From DATAES01 sp036257895 (GTDB lineage Bacteria > Actinomycetota > Acidimicrobiia > Acidimicrobiales > JACDCH01): a stretch of DNA of 7,101 nucleotides. The notes under the pieces are model-generated. The model saw nothing but the letters and a program-made list of their open reading frames with translations. It did not search any database and was not told where the DNA came from. Position numbers and translations under genes: made by a program. Of this stretch, positions 6,414 to 7,101 are shown piece by piece (within the stretch, counting starts at the first letter, position 1; each line of letters starts with the position of its first letter). Location of the stretch: positions 1 through 7,101 of the forward strand of contig DATAES010000254.1 of the NCBI GenBank assembly GCA_036257895.1. Reading direction: 5' to 3'.

Positions 6414-6626
6414 ATGCCGTTCTGTGACGACTGCGCGAAGTTCTGGTCGCCGAACTCGATGCCGCCGACAGGCGAGTGCCCCACTTGCGGCCGCCAGATC
6501 GCCTCGCCGCAAGAGGTCGTCGAGGCGAGCGAGTACCGCGCACCATGGCACTTCAAGCTGATGATCGTGCTCGCGGCTGCGTACCTGCTGTGGCGCCTCG
6601 TGCAGATGATCCAATGGGTCGTCTGA
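6414..6626 (+). CDS. Small zinc-ribbon, single-membrane-helix protein
   Basis: This 70-residue protein starts 6 nt after the carboxylase stop, so it is probably the last gene of that operon. It has two CXXC pairs, Cys4/Cys7 (FCDDC) and Cys22/Cys25 (CPTCGR), which would bind one zinc ion. A polar stretch with a short acidic patch follows (28-44), then a WHFK motif at 45-48 and a hydrophobic segment at about 49-70 that should cross the membrane once. The topology suggested by the basic residue Lys48 before the helix is cytoplasmic ribbon, C-terminal anchor. I do not recognise a named family with known function. It could be an assembly or adaptor factor at the membrane. A clean reading frame, the close spacing and the complete zinc motif support it as real. 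Confidence 0.72.
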   Translation: MPFCDDCAKFWSPNSMPPTGECPTCGRQIASPQEVVEASEYRAPWHFKLMIVLAAAYLLWRLVQMIQWVV

Positions 6627-6654
6627 CGCGCCGTTGCTGCGAGGATCGTTTGGG

Positions 6655-6680
6655 CGTGTCGTCAGCCGCTCGATGACACG
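6655..6680. terminator. Hairpin between the operon end and the tRNA gene (weak terminator candidate)
   Basis: Bases 6655-6663 (CGTGTCGTC) pair with 6672-6680 (GATGACACG), with one G-U wobble, to form a 9-bp stem with an 8-base loop. It begins 28 bases after the stop of the zinc-ribbon gene, a sensible place to end the operon. No T-run follows (ACAACC instead), so a classical intrinsic terminator is not supported; it may act as a mRNA 3' stabiliser or with Rho. Confidence 0.4.
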
Positions 6681-6729
6681 ACAACCAGACGACATGCCTT
6701 GCGCCGGCAGGAGCCGCTCGACGGCGAAC

Positions 6730-6735
6730 TAGAGT
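6730..6735 (+). promoter_or_regulatory. Candidate -10 box for tRNA-Pro
   Basis: TAGAGT fits TAnnnT and lies 10 bases before the first base of the mature tRNA, leaving a short 5' leader for RNase P to remove. No good -35 hexamer is seen at the usual spacing; TTGCGC at 6699-6704 is too far away (25 bases). Confidence 0.4.
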
Positions 6736-6745
6736 GGCTCGCTCA

Positions 6746-6822
<77 letters not shown>

Positions 6823-7101
6823 CATCAGTGCAGGTCAGATCCGTCGGCCGCCTTGTCCAGCACCAACAGTGTGTTCACCGTAGGCTTCGAGATCGGTACC
6901 AGGTCGAAGTCGCGGCGTGTGCGGCTCCGGTTCATGATGGGCACCGTGGCTCCGGTTGCTGGGTGACAGTTCTCGGACGCGGTTCCGGTACCTGGGTGAC
7001 AGTGGCTCCGGTACCTGGTTGACACTCACGCGTCGCTGAGGATCCACCAGCGATCGGTTGTTTCCTTCTTCGCTGTGGTTGTTCGCGCCCACGACTGCGG
7101 A
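6823..7101. other. Region after the tRNA without a convincing gene
   Basis: I find no gene I can defend in these 279 bases. Both strands carry short open frames, but they read through the repeats at 6948-7026 and show no recognisable domain. The minus-strand frame from ATG 6935 to the stop at 6825-6827 encodes 36 residues ending in TLLVLDKAADGSDLH with actinobacterial-looking codon use, so it may be the tail of a broken gene; I do not recognise it. No hairpin with a T-run follows the tRNA. GGTACC occurs at 6895-6900 and again inside repeat copies 2 and 3. Confidence 0.4.
6948..7026 (+). repeat. Three imperfect 23-bp direct repeats (possible insertion-sequence end)
   Basis: Three copies lie at 6948-6970, 6981-7003 and 7004-7026; copies 2 and 3 abut, and copies 1 and 2 are 10 bases apart. 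The shared core in copy 2 is TCCGGTACCTGGGTGACA. Copies 2 and 3 differ at only three positions. A decayed fourth copy may begin at 6923 (GGCTCCGGTT). Read on the minus strand, each unit begins with TGTCA, and the outermost begins TGTCAACCAGGTACCGG. Ends of IS21-family elements begin with TG and carry several such internal repeats, so this could be a solo end or remnant of such an element, with the interior pointing toward the tRNA. No transposase gene is visible, so regulatory iterons are an alternative. Confidence 0.6.

Noticed and set aside
6825..7025. 66-residue minus-strand frame over the repeats
   Set aside because: Its first half is translated repeat DNA and its start codon lies in the repeat; no domain is recognisable. 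Only the last 36 codons might be a gene remnant.
6948..7026. CRISPR array
   Set aside because: Only three imperfect copies, two of them directly abutting, with no regular unique spacers.
7019..7047. Complete promoter starting from TTGACA in repeat copy 3
   Set aside because: The -35 match is perfect but no acceptable -10 hexamer lies 16-18 bases downstream.

Overview
The window looks like chromosome of a high-GC actinobacterium. The reasons are strong G/C preference at third codon positions, frequent GTG starts, 4-base GTGA gene overlaps, very short intergenic gaps and almost no clear Shine-Dalgarno sequences. A deep-branching lineage such as Acidimicrobiia is my best guess, but that is inference, not proof. 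Most of the content is core or housekeeping. The unusual parts are one divergent organomercurial-lyase relative, one very tight divergent promoter pair, and a repeat cluster behind a tRNA gene.

Layout: (1) 1-225, minus strand: the first 75 codons of ispH (isoprenoid biosynthesis), running off the left edge. (2) 226-250: a tiny divergent control region with a candidate -10 box on each strand and an 11-bp palindrome. (3) 251-1645, plus: a PDZ/radical-SAM-like/DUF512 iron-sulfur protein, overlapping by 4 nt (4) the ribosome-assembly GTPase Der (1642-2952). (5) 2974-3717, plus, 21 nt after der: a MerB (alkylmercury lyase)-fold protein that keeps both catalytic cysteines but has Glu where MerB has Asp, with no mer genes in view. 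(6) 3718-3795: a promoter-like gap with small repeats. (7) 3796-4875: a membrane-anchored SpoIIE/PP2C-type phosphatase, overlapping by 4 nt (8) an acyl-CoA carboxylase beta (carboxyltransferase) subunit (4872-6407), then (9) a 70-residue zinc-ribbon plus membrane-helix protein (6414-6626). (10) 6655-6680: a hairpin. (11) 6746-6822: tRNA-Pro(GGG) with encoded CCA. (12) 6823-7101: no convincing gene, but three imperfect 23-bp direct repeats that resemble an insertion-sequence end, possibly IS21-like.

How they fit together: the DUF512-der pair is a neighbourhood also known from Firmicutes, so the DUF512 protein may serve translation or ribosome assembly. The phosphatase, carboxylase and zinc-ribbon genes are packed as one probable operon, tying a signalling enzyme to acyl-CoA metabolism. 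The best candidate for undescribed biology is the MerB-like protein in this housekeeping context. I see no complete defence system, CRISPR array, prophage or intact transposon here.
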